Assembly (NCBI GenBank): GCA_964634885.1
Contig: CAZWLN010000042.1
Span: 1 to 40,477, forward strand
DNA from: DAINRZ01 sp964634885
GTDB taxonomy: Bacteria > Bacteroidota > Ignavibacteria > Kapaibacteriales > UBA2268
DNA length: 40,477 nucleotides
Reading direction: 5' to 3'
Under the pieces are notes generated by a model. It saw nothing but the letters and a program-made list of their open reading frames with translations. It was not told the origin of the DNA and made no database searches. The position numbers were made by a program, and so were the translations under genes. This document shows, piece after piece, positions 25,313 to 33,724 of this stretch (within the stretch, counting starts at the first letter, position 1; each line of letters opens with the position of its first letter).

Positions 25313-27397
25313 CTATTTCTTAATGAATTTACTGTGGCCGACAAGCTTACCCTGATTGTCTCTGACTGTAATGAAATACAGTCCTGCGGGCAGATTTCCC
25401 AGATTGACGGAGTTCCTGCTCTGAATGACTTCTTGTTCAGTTCCCTTAACATCGGTGATGGAAATTTCCATTGCATCGCCGTTCAAACCGGCCAGGGATA
25501 TGTATTCGCCGGCAGGATTGGGAAAGGCCAACAAGTCGGTATTCACAAATTGTTGATCGTCTTCAATTGTGTTTACTGTTTCTTTTGTGCGGTAGAGACC
25601 TTTGTATGTTGCAACATACAGATGGCCGTCGCCGATGTCTTTAAATGTATATGAGCGGCACTTAGACATCCCGGAGATTTGAATTGTCCACATCTCAGCA
25701 GCGAAATCATATTTGTAAATTCCGTAATCGCTGGAAAGCAAAAGCTGGCCGTTGAACATAGCAATGTCGTTAATGTCAAGTTCGCCCATAAGAGGATCAT
25801 CTAAACCATTTGTCAGGCTTCTTGAACTCTTGCCTTTGTCCTTAGAAAAGAATACCATATTTGTATTCCTGTCATAAATAATAATTGTATCTCCTGAAAT
25901 GAACGATTCTTCGATCATCATGCTTTCTGACTGTGCATTGAACTGTATGGTGTCCCACGACTGCCCGTTGTTTTTTGTCGTCATGATCAGGTTGTCCGTT
26001 CCAACGACAAGTGCATCGTCATCCCGGACAGACATATAAATGATCATCCAGTCATCAATCACCGGATTCCATGTTTGGCCTTTGTCACTTGAATAAAATA
26101 CGCCGTCAAACAAGTTCAGAATATATATATTACCCCGGCTGTCTTCCTTCAGGGTTTTAATGTTATCGAATCCTGCAATGCTGTCCCATGACTGGCCATT
26201 ATCAGCTCTTCGGTATAATCCTTTGCTTGTCGACAGGAATAGATTGCCATATTTGTCGATTAGGGTATTGTCGGCATATCTCGAAAGAGAATAGTCTATT
26301 CCGCTTGTGCTTATCTGTTCCCAAGTCTGGAATTTATCTCCTGATACGTATATTGATTTCATTGTCCCAATATAGTATTTATCAGTGTTCGTTTTGCCGA
26401 TTGCTGAAGCAATCGGCTTGCCCAGGCCTTCACTGATCTGTGCCCACTGGCTGCTGCCTTCCCTGAGGTAAAGCCCCAATCCTGATACAAGTACATCGCT
26501 GCCGTAGAATAGCAGATGGTTGACTTCCATATTGCCGAACGTCTCATCCCAAAGGGTCCAGTTTGATCCGTTGTCGGTTGAATAGATTATGCCTCCGTTG
26601 TTCATGCAGGCGTAAAAGTAGCCGTTGGGCCCTGTGCATAAATATCGCACCTTCGAGGAAACATCTTTATTTCCGAGGTTCTGCCAGCTCTTGCCGCCGT
26701 CTAACGACCTGATAAACCCATCCTGGTAAGTGGATGCAAGCAGGCAACTGTTGCCGGTTGCGAGTTGAACCGGATTCGTTTCACTGTAAATGGCGTTACT
26801 GTCACACACAAACCCTTCTTCATCCTTTTGCTTTACATAGACCTTACCCATGCCGAGTGCAACGATGTTACTGTCGGCGTCGAATGCCAGGCAGTCGATA
26901 GAATTGCGACTCTCTTCGAAACCGGGAGACTCTTCCCAGTTAGCGCCCTGGTCGTCAGAGTACATGACACTGTAGTCATTGGCAATATAGATCCTGTCGT
27001 TACCGTCGATCAGAAATCCTTCCAGGTTCTGGAAATCTTCCGGTAGAATGAGCCAGGTCTGGCCCTGATCTGTCGATCTCCATGCGTATCCGTCGCCAAG
27101 GCCAACCAGGATTGTTCCGGCTTTTGTCACTTCGATATTAGTGAAGAAATTGCCTGTTTCATCAAAATAAACTTCAATCCCGTTGAAAACAATTTTATTA
27201 ATCCCCATCCAGGTTTTGCCTTTGTCGGTGGAACGGTATATGCCCAGACCGCAGGCGTAGAGGTCGCCGTTGGGAGCAACCGCCGCATCTCCAATCTCGT
27301 TGTCGTTGGGAGTGTTGACGAATTCCCAGAAATCTTCTGATTGAGCCACTGTGAATGTTAATAACATAAAAAATACGAGTGTTGTGAACTGTCGCAT
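25313..27397 (-). CDS. Secreted Asp-box (BNR) propeller protein, T9SS cargo (copy 1)
   Basis: The product has a signal peptide (MRQFTTLVFFMLLTFTVAQS) and about ten Asp-box/BNR repeats spread along the chain, such as RSTDKGKTW, RSTDQGQTW, YSTDNGSNW and YSSDKGQTW, as in sortilin-type or two-component-like propellers. The last ~75 residues are a T9SS type A tail (AFPNPAGEY to HSKFIKK). Surface exposure is therefore expected; ligand or enzyme activity is unknown and Asp-boxes alone do not show sialidase activity. I chose the ATG at 27397 because it gives a clean signal peptide, follows a GGCGAGA site and matches the start of the paralogue at 27979-30048; an upstream ATG at 27436 would add 13 residues. 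Confidence 0.85.
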   Translation of the reverse strand: MRQFTTLVFFMLLTFTVAQSEDFWEFVNTPNDNEIGDAAVAPNGDLYACGLGIYRSTDKGKTWMGINKIVFNGIEVYFDETGNFFTNIEVTKAGTILVGLGDGYAWRSTDQGQTWLILPEDFQNLEGFLIDGNDRIYIANDYSVMYSDDQGANWEESPGFEESRNSIDCLAFDADSNIVALGMGKVYVKQKDEEGFVCDSNAIYSETNPVQLATGNSCLLASTYQDGFIRSLDGGKSWQNLGNKDVSSKVRYLCTGPNGYFYACMNNGGIIYSTDNGSNWTLWDETFGNMEVNHLLFYGSDVLVSGLGLYLREGSSQWAQISEGLGKPIASAIGKTNTDKYYIGTMKSIYVSGDKFQTWEQISTSGIDYSLSRYADNTLIDKYGNLFLSTSKGLYRRADNGQSWDSIAGFDNIKTLKEDSRGNIYILNLFDGVFYSSDKGQTWNPVIDDWMIIYMSVRDDDALVVGTDNLIMTTKNNGQSWDTIQFNAQSESMMIEESFISGDTIIIYDRNTNMVFFSKDKGKSSRSLTNGLDDPLMGELDINDIAMFNGQLLLSSDYGIYKYDFAAEMWTIQISGMSKCRSYTFKDIGDGHLYVATYKGLYRTKETVNTIEDDQQFVNTDLLAFPNPAGEYISLAGLNGDAMEISITDVKGTEQEVIQSRNSVNLGNLPAGLYFITVRDNQGKLVGHSKFIKK

Positions 27398-27556
27398 GAT
27401 AATCTCGCCTATTTGTAAAACACTAACATTGTACATATACTGTAAAGATACGTATAAATGTAATCTTATTTCAAAAAATATTTCATTTTCAAAAAAAAGT
27501 TCCTGTTGAGATTAATTCGCAAATTCCCCGAAAAGGGAATAATTGCAAATGGAACA

Positions 27557-27884
27557 GTGAGCGCAAGAAGCGGGGAGAAGCCGCAATGCAGTACGCTAAG
27601 CGCGGTATTGGCTGATTCTGTCCTAAACGAGTCAGGCTTTGAGCTCAATCAAACTAAGGCTTGATGCACTCCGGCCTGATAAGTGTGACAAGGCCCGAAA
27701 AGGTATTTACCGGTCGGCATAAAGCCCGAGACACCATAGAACGCTAATTAATGACTACCGGGATACGTTGCTTTACAAAGCTTATTTCTGAAATGGCAGA
27801 ATTAATGAACCACCGTGTGCCGAAAGGCAGGTACGGTGGATAAAAGGCCGGCGTGTGAATTTATCACACGCCTCCAACTCGATT
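27557..27884 (+). mobile_element. ORF-less or degenerate group II intron
   Basis: The 3' end fits a group II intron. A domain V-like hairpin lies at 27808-27840: CCACCGT pairs with ACGGTGG, the upper stem TGCC/GGCA is closed by a GAAA tetraloop, and there is a two-base bulge. It is followed by a domain VI-like stem, GGCGTGTGA (27850-27858) with TCACACGCC (27864-27872), and by CAACTCGAT, close to the CTACTCGAT end I recall from Bacteroidota introns. Upstream, CGAAAAGGTATTTACCGGTCGG and similar parts resemble domain I, and a GTGAG at 27557 may be the 5' end. No reverse transcriptase is encoded. The expected CGC catalytic triad reads CAC, so splicing may be lost. The 5' limit is uncertain. Confidence 0.55.
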
Positions 27885-27898
27885 ATTATATTTTATTT

Positions 27899-27978
27899 GT
27901 TAATTGCAATGTCACGCAAAGATTTCCTATTTCAATGATCTATTGTCAATACTGGCCGCTTTTTATTATAAGTCAGCG
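27899..27978. repeat. Conserved 3' flank of BNR paralogue 2
   Basis: This is the partner of the 25234-25312 flank, at roughly 80% identity, directly after the stop of the minus-strand gene at 27979. Confidence 0.6.
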
Positions 27979-30048
27979 TTACTTCTTAATGAATTTACTG
28001 TGGCCGACAAGCTTACCCCGATTGTCCTCAACTGTAATGAAATACAGTCCTGCAGGTAAGTTGCCCAGAATGATATGGTTGTTGACCTGAATGACCTGTT
28101 GTTCCCTGCCTTTTACATCCGTAACCGTAATTTTCACCTCATCGCCGTTAAAACCGGGCAGGGATATGTATTCACCGGCAGGATTGGGATAGGCCAACAA
28201 GTCGGTATTCACAACTTGTTGCTCCTCTTCAATTGTGTTTTCTGTTTCTTTTGTCCGGTATAGACCCTTGTAAGTAGTAATATACAGATGGCCGTCGCCG
28301 ATTTCCGTGAACAGGAAAGATGGGCACTTGTACAGGCCGCTTACGTGCTCCTCCCAACTGCCTGTGGAAAAATTGTACCTGTAAATTCCATAGTCCGTAG
28401 AGATCAGCAATTGATCATTAAACAGGCGCATATCCTTCGTTTCCAGTTCTCCGTACATAGGATCCTCCAGGCCTTCGACCAGGTTGACGAAATTTGCGCC
28501 GTGGTCTTTGGAATATAATACTTTGTCATTGTTCTTGTCATAGAGAATAAAGGTATCTCCTTCGGCATATATTCTTCCAAACACGGCGAATTCCTGTGGG
28601 TCGGTTTGCACCGTATCCCAGATGTTGCCACCGTCAACTGAGGTTAGAATCATTGTACCCTTTCCGATGATCATTTCGTCTTTCTTTCCAAATGTCAGAT
28701 AGCCAATGTCAAAGCCTTCGATTATTCTGTTCCACGTCAGGCCCTTATTGACTGACTGGTAAACTCCGTCGAATAAATTTATAAAATAAATATTGCCTTT
28801 ACTGTCTTTTTCCAGATTCAATATGTTGATGAATCCGCCGTTTGCAGTCCAGGTTGCGCCTTCGTCGGTACTGACATAGAGCGTGTCCTTAACCGGCAGG
28901 TAAATAACATTGTCGCAGATGAGCGGTGTGCCGATATCCTCGAGGGCTACGCCCGCTATATCGATCTGATTCCAATTCAGGAAGTTGTCTCCGGATGAGT
29001 AAATACTTTTCATAGTTAAAACAAAGTATTTATCCGCATTTGTTTTGCCGAGGGCAACGGCAATGGGCTTGCCCAGGCCTTCGTTGATCTTTGCCCACTG
29101 GCTGCCGTCTTTTTTCATATACAGTCCCATAGTGGACGCGAGGACATCGTCGCCGTCGAACGTCAGGTGGTTGACTTCCAGGTTGTTGAACATCTCGTCC
29201 CATGAATTCCAGGATGAACCGTCGTCTGTTGAATATATCACACCGCGGTCCTCCAAACAGGCGTAGAATTTTCCGTCAGGGCCTGCATATAATGAATTGA
29301 CTGAGTCCGACAATTCTGCGTTACCGATGAGCTCCCAATTCTTGCCGCCGTCCGACGATCTTATGAAGCCTTCCTGGTAAGTTGTCGCGATAATCCGGTT
29401 CCCTGTCGAAGCGAGTTTGTGCGGGGACGTCTCTTCGTCAATTGCGTCGCTATTGCAGACAAACCTGTTTTCATTCTTTTGTTTTATATACACCTTACCT
29501 TTGCTGAGCGCTACGATGTTGCTGTCGGCGTCGAAAACAAGGCCTGCAATATCGTTTTCATTTCCTTCGAATCCCGGGCATTCTTCCCAATCGGCTCCCT
29601 GATTGTCGGAATAGAAAACGCTCAAATTGTTTACAATGTATATTCTGTCGTTGCCGTCAATGAAGAATCCGTCGAGATTTGAGTAGTCTTGAGGCAGCAT
29701 GCTCCAGTTTTGCCCCTGGTCGGATGACCTGAAAGCGAAGCCGTCGCCCATGGCGGCTAATATTGTGCCTGCTTTTGTGATTTCAATATTCAGGAAGAAA
29801 ATGTCGGTTTCATCGAAATATAAGTCATAGCCCATGTAATTCATCTTGTTGATCCCCATCCAGGTTTTACCTTTGTCCGTAGAACGGAAAATCCCCAACC
29901 CGCATGCATAGATGTCGCCGTTGGAAGCCACCGCCGCATCTCCAATCTCGTTGTCGTTGGGAGTGTTGACGTATTCCCAGACATCAGCGGATTTTACCAT
30001 TGTGGCGGTTAAAAGCAGGACAAACATAGTGATTAATAAGTTTCTCAT
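27979..30048 (-). CDS. Secreted Asp-box (BNR) propeller protein, T9SS cargo (copy 2)
   Basis: The 689-residue product starts with a signal peptide (MRNLLITMFVLLLTATMVKSA) after a strong AGGGGG site. It shares with the gene at 25313 the N-terminal VNTPNDNEIGDAAVA block, about ten Asp-box repeats (RSTDKGKTW, RSSDQGQNW, YSTDDGSSW, STDEGATW and others) and the T9SS tail (AYPNPAGEY to HSKFIKK). The two are clearly tandem paralogues that diverged mostly in the middle blades. They are separated by 581 bases holding the intron-like element. A cell-surface or released propeller is expected, with unknown ligand. Confidence 0.87.
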   Translation of the reverse strand: MRNLLITMFVLLLTATMVKSADVWEYVNTPNDNEIGDAAVASNGDIYACGLGIFRSTDKGKTWMGINKMNYMGYDLYFDETDIFFLNIEITKAGTILAAMGDGFAFRSSDQGQNWSMLPQDYSNLDGFFIDGNDRIYIVNNLSVFYSDNQGADWEECPGFEGNENDIAGLVFDADSNIVALSKGKVYIKQKNENRFVCNSDAIDEETSPHKLASTGNRIIATTYQEGFIRSSDGGKNWELIGNAELSDSVNSLYAGPDGKFYACLEDRGVIYSTDDGSSWNSWDEMFNNLEVNHLTFDGDDVLASTMGLYMKKDGSQWAKINEGLGKPIAVALGKTNADKYFVLTMKSIYSSGDNFLNWNQIDIAGVALEDIGTPLICDNVIYLPVKDTLYVSTDEGATWTANGGFINILNLEKDSKGNIYFINLFDGVYQSVNKGLTWNRIIEGFDIGYLTFGKKDEMIIGKGTMILTSVDGGNIWDTVQTDPQEFAVFGRIYAEGDTFILYDKNNDKVLYSKDHGANFVNLVEGLEDPMYGELETKDMRLFNDQLLISTDYGIYRYNFSTGSWEEHVSGLYKCPSFLFTEIGDGHLYITTYKGLYRTKETENTIEEEQQVVNTDLLAYPNPAGEYISLPGFNGDEVKITVTDVKGREQQVIQVNNHIILGNLPAGLYFITVEDNRGKLVGHSKFIKK

Positions 30049-30296
30049 AATTTCCCCCTGATCTTTGTTCAGTTAAAAAATAATTTTTAATACCCTATCA
30101 TAAACGAATGCTACATTTCATTTTTCAAATCCCTCGAAAATGATGTAAAATTTATCTAACTCGATGATAATACAGGAGAATAGCATATAAAGGCCACAAT
30201 TAAGAAAATTCAAAGTAATAAGTAAAGTAAGTAACTTTCTTTCTTTCCCTGCGTAACATTTCTCAGTAATCCTTAATAAGAAATGAGAAAGCTTAT

Positions 30297-32756
30297 ATGA
30301 AAAAAGTTGTAATGAGTATTATCCTGTGTATGTTTGTCAAATCCCTTTTCTTTACTCAAGAGACCCTCCATGCAGCCCATTCCGGCGGTACCGGTGCGGT
30401 TAAAGGCGTCGTCCTCGATTCGGCGACACATGCCGGCTTACCCTACGCAACAGTAGCCCTGATCGACCCGGCCAGTTCGACAGTCGTCGATGGTGTAATT
30501 ACCAAAGACAACGGCGAATACATACTCGAAGGATTGCCCCTGGGCGAGTACAAGCTGAAGTGTACTTTCATGGGCTATTCAACTACCTTCATCGAAAATA
30601 TAAAGCTGACAGCCGACAACCCACAGCAGAATGTTGGAAAAATAATGATGAAACCTACAAATGTAGAGAGCAACACTGTCGTTGTAAAGGGTGAAAAAGA
30701 GAATATTACATATAAACTTGATAAAAAAGTGCTTAACATCAGCGAGAACCCTAATGTACAGGGAGGCAGGCTTGTCGATGCACTCCAGAATATACCCTCC
30801 GTCAGTGTTGACGGGGAAGGCAAAGTGTCGATACGCGGCAGTTCCAACTTCCAGGTGCTCATCGACGGCAAGCCCAGCCCCATGCCCGGCAACGACGTGC
30901 TGAAGTCCATTCCTGCCGATGCCGTAGAAAATGTCGAACTGATTACCAATCCATCCGCTAAATTTGATCCGGACGGTACTGCCGGCATCATCAACATAGT
31001 GCTTAAGAAAGCCGACCTTAACGGTTTTAACGGCATTGTGAACTGCTCCGCCGGCACACGCGATAAGTACAACGCCAGTACGCTCTTCAATTACAGGTAC
31101 AACAATATGAATTACTATGCCGGTATTGAATACCAGAACATGGACTTCGGGCAAACAAGCAAGTTTACACAGGAGAGATACAGTAACGATTCGGTTTTCT
31201 ACATCGACCCGGCAATCAACAGGATGCAGTATGACAATTCATTCTCCGCCAAAGGCGGGATTGAATACACCATCGACCCTGCCAGGTTCCTTTCTTTTTC
31301 AGGTAATTTCTTTACCATGGAATACCAGAGGCTCTATCCCACAGAATTGACGGAATGGACCAATCCGGCTTCAGTGAGGAACTTCTATGTTAACAATGAT
31401 GACTATACCGTTGACGGTGTCTATGTCACGTTAAATTCGTACTATCAGCGGAATTTCGAAGGAGAGGGGCATCAGCTCGCAGCTACTGTCAACGCCATCA
31501 TCTGGGACGGCCATGGCAACGAGCTAATGGACAAATACTCAACCGACAGCGTTTTCAATTACGTTGGGGAAGATGCCGTCAGGCATAAAGCCCGCGCTTA
31601 CAGCCGCTCGGTTATGACAAAGAGTAAAATGGATTATACCCTGCCTCTTGAAGGAGGGTACAAGCTCGAGGCGGGGTATAATTTCGATTACACACAGGAC
31701 TTCAGCGATTACCTGTTCCAGGACCTCAACAACAGCACAATGACTTGGGAGAAAAATAATTTTTACTCTAACGACACAAGGTATTTCCACACAATCAATG
31801 CTGTTTACGGTACTTTTTCTGGCATTCTGTTCGGTCTTAATTACCAGTTCGGTCTGAGGGCAGAGTATTTCAACCGCAGGCTTGACCAATCGACGAACCG
31901 GGAATTGTTCAAATACGAAAAATTCAGTGTCTTTCCGACTTTCCACCTTTCAGCCGATATTACCGAGACACAGCAGATACAGTTCAGTTTCAGCAAAAGA
32001 ATACAAAGGCCCGACGTTTACGCCCTCAATCCTTTCCCGGACTATGCCGACGACTACGTCGTCAGTGTCGGCAACCCGGACCTGATGCCTGAATTTACAG
32101 ATGCCTTTGAGTTGAATTACCAGAAGAACTTCGATTTCATGTTCTTGTCGATCCAGACATTCTATAACGCAACTGACAATGCAATGACAAGGGTACTCAA
32201 AGTGAAAGAAGACGGTAAATTGTGGATTACTTCGGAAAATGTACAAAAAAACCGTATGTACGGCGGAGAATTGTCTGCTAATATGAATATTGTGAAAGGG
32301 CTCAGGCTCAACCTGACATGCAGCATCGGAAGGTTTGAGATAGACAACGGAATGAATACTGTAGGCGAGTACCAGGAAGGCACTGTCGTTGACGGCAGTG
32401 CATTTGTTTTCTGGTCGCTTGCAAAGAATACAATGCTCCAACTGAGTACCTTTTACATGGGCGAGAGGATTACCACTGACGGTACTGTCGATGCGACCTG
32501 GTCGTTGGGATTCACCGTAAGGCAGTCGTTCTTTGACAAAGCTTTGACGGTTTACCTGAACGGCAGGAATATGCTGAAAACCATGAAATATGTTAGTACA
32601 AACAGGCGCAGCGACTACTATTCCTATGGTACCCTGACGCCTGAAGGAGCCAATGTTACATTGGGGCTGACCTTCAATCTTAACAATTACCAGAATAAAG
32701 TCAGGCCGGAAGACCAGATTGAACGGACCAATGCAGGAAGTTCCGGCGGATATTGA
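30297..32756 (+). CDS. TonB-dependent receptor-like outer membrane beta-barrel protein
   Basis: The 819-residue protein has a signal peptide (1-27), a carboxypeptidase-regulatory Ig-like domain (~35-115: GVVLDSATHAGLPYATVAL, GEYKLKCTFMGY), a plug domain (~130-225: VDALQNIPSVSVDGEGKVSIRG, NVELITNPSAKFDPDGTAG) and a C-terminal outer-membrane barrel of the OMP_b-brl_3 kind. Such proteins import or bind substrates with energy from TonB, though many of this subfamily have unknown ligands. No TonB box can be fixed and no SusD partner gene is adjacent, so a SusC-type glycan importer is not supported. A terminator follows. The gene is divergent from the BNR gene at 30048. Confidence 0.88.
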   Translation: MKKVVMSIILCMFVKSLFFTQETLHAAHSGGTGAVKGVVLDSATHAGLPYATVALIDPASSTVVDGVITKDNGEYILEGLPLGEYKLKCTFMGYSTTFIENIKLTADNPQQNVGKIMMKPTNVESNTVVVKGEKENITYKLDKKVLNISENPNVQGGRLVDALQNIPSVSVDGEGKVSIRGSSNFQVLIDGKPSPMPGNDVLKSIPADAVENVELITNPSAKFDPDGTAGIINIVLKKADLNGFNGIVNCSAGTRDKYNASTLFNYRYNNMNYYAGIEYQNMDFGQTSKFTQERYSNDSVFYIDPAINRMQYDNSFSAKGGIEYTIDPARFLSFSGNFFTMEYQRLYPTELTEWTNPASVRNFYVNNDDYTVDGVYVTLNSYYQRNFEGEGHQLAATVNAIIWDGHGNELMDKYSTDSVFNYVGEDAVRHKARAYSRSVMTKSKMDYTLPLEGGYKLEAGYNFDYTQDFSDYLFQDLNNSTMTWEKNNFYSNDTRYFHTINAVYGTFSGILFGLNYQFGLRAEYFNRRLDQSTNRELFKYEKFSVFPTFHLSADITETQQIQFSFSKRIQRPDVYALNPFPDYADDYVVSVGNPDLMPEFTDAFELNYQKNFDFMFLSIQTFYNATDNAMTRVLKVKEDGKLWITSENVQKNRMYGGELSANMNIVKGLRLNLTCSIGRFEIDNGMNTVGEYQEGTVVDGSAFVFWSLAKNTMLQLSTFYMGERITTDGTVDATWSLGFTVRQSFFDKALTVYLNGRNMLKTMKYVSTNRRSDYYSYGTLTPEGANVTLGLTFNLNNYQNKVRPEDQIERTNAGSSGGY

Positions 32757-32773
32757 GATTCGGGAAAACATCA

Positions 32774-32800
32774 GGCAGAGGCGCTTCAGGGGCCTCTGCC
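32774..32800 (+). terminator. Hairpin after the TonB-dependent receptor gene
   Basis: GGCAGAGGC pairs perfectly with GCCTCTGCC around a 9-base loop, 17 bases after the stop. A T-run follows only after about 13 bases, so termination is likely but not certain. Confidence 0.6.
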
Positions 32801-32831
32801 GTCAGAATGAGAATTTTTTACCTGATTGCTT

Positions 32832-33359
32832 TTACATTATCAGTTTCCACAACAAAAACAACAGGGCTATGATGAACAAACCGGCTGCATAGATGATCCA
32901 GCCTGGTTTGTTGTTTTCAAGCGAGTTGTCGATTTGGGTTTGAAATTCATTGAACACCTTAGAGAATGATTCTCTGCAATTATATTTGCCGGTTACAAAC
33001 GCCTCGGTCTGAGGGTCATAGCCTGTGAATCCGAGATCGGCAAGTACTTCGCATATAATGGCGGCGCTGTCGGCAACTTCAGCCGAATCGTTTTCTTTCA
33101 GGTATGGAATGGACAGAACGGCCTGGCCGGAAAAAAACGTAAGCTTAAAATTCCGGAAATCAAGCCAGGCTGAGCCATCTCCGTTTTCTTCGCCCGATTC
33201 AAATTGCAGTCCCAGCCGGGTAATTGTTTCGATGATCCTCGTCCTCATCTCTTTGCCGATGAACAGTTCGCTGTTCTCATCGGCTTCTTCTTCCGTCAAC
33301 CGAACGATATTGTCCGGATTGACATTTTTCGTATTAAAGAATGTGATGTCGTAACTCAT
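32832..33359 (-). CDS. Tail-anchored orphan protein
   Basis: I do not recognise a family. From the preferred ATG (base 33359, MSYDITFFNTK) the product has 175 residues: a soluble N-terminal domain of mixed alpha/beta character and one C-terminal membrane helix (WIIYAAGLFIIALLFLLWKL) with a very short tail, so the soluble part should face the cytoplasm. The MSYDI-type start with a compact acidic domain recalls small immunity-like proteins, but that is only an impression. A 17-residue longer start at 33410 is possible but reads like upstream non-coding DNA. It converges with the receptor gene. Confidence 0.6.
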   Translation of the reverse strand: MSYDITFFNTKNVNPDNIVRLTEEEADENSELFIGKEMRTRIIETITRLGLQFESGEENGDGSAWLDFRNFKLTFFSGQAVLSIPYLKENDSAEVADSAAIICEVLADLGFTGYDPQTEAFVTGKYNCRESFSKVFNEFQTQIDNSLENNKPGWIIYAAGLFIIALLFLLWKLIM

Positions 33360-33474
33360 TTTGCTAAAGCCAAATAAACAAATATAGAAAAATTGGGCCT
33401 TAATAGTCAATGCTAATTTGTGAATTAAAAGAATGAATATGGTTTAAGTTTAGGCTGTCCGCTGTTCTGTTCTG

Positions 33475-33509
33475 AAGATGGACCCCACCTCGCCGGTGGT
33501 GTCCATCTT
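33475..33509. other. Long hairpin in the spacer before the hybrid kinase
   Basis: In the 314-base spacer 33411-33724, AAGATGGAC-C-CCACC (33475-33489) pairs with GGTGG-T-GTCCATCTT (33495-33509), a 14-bp stem with one mismatch and a 5-base loop. No T-run follows. The rest of the spacer holds only short unconvincing frames and AT-rich DNA that should carry the kinase promoter. Confidence 0.5.
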
Positions 33510-33724
33510 GCTGATTGCACGTTGTCATCCTTACGAGGGTTTCAGCACTTCGGAAGCTATTCAAAATGAGAAGAACCCCAAAATTCTATTCCATTCTGAA
33601 AACGATAGTCAATATTCGAAGCATTATAAATACAAATTTCACTTTTTCCCAATTCAGCCGAATAATTGGTAAAGAAATTGATATGTTTCTGAATGTAATG
33701 TAAATACTATATATGTGACTGGTT

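Noticed and set aside
25238..25654. 138-codon frame antisense to the BNR gene end
   Set aside because: It is a shadow of the minus-strand T9SS tail, which is well supported by family motifs.
30297..32756. Reading the outer-membrane receptor as part of a SusCD polysaccharide locus
   Set aside because: There is no SusD-type gene or glycan enzyme beside it, and the barrel resembles the OMP_b-brl_3 subfamily rather than SusC.
33478..33703. Two overlapping 62-64 codon frames before the hybrid kinase
   Set aside because: They overlap the hairpin at 33475 and have no domain features or good start sites.
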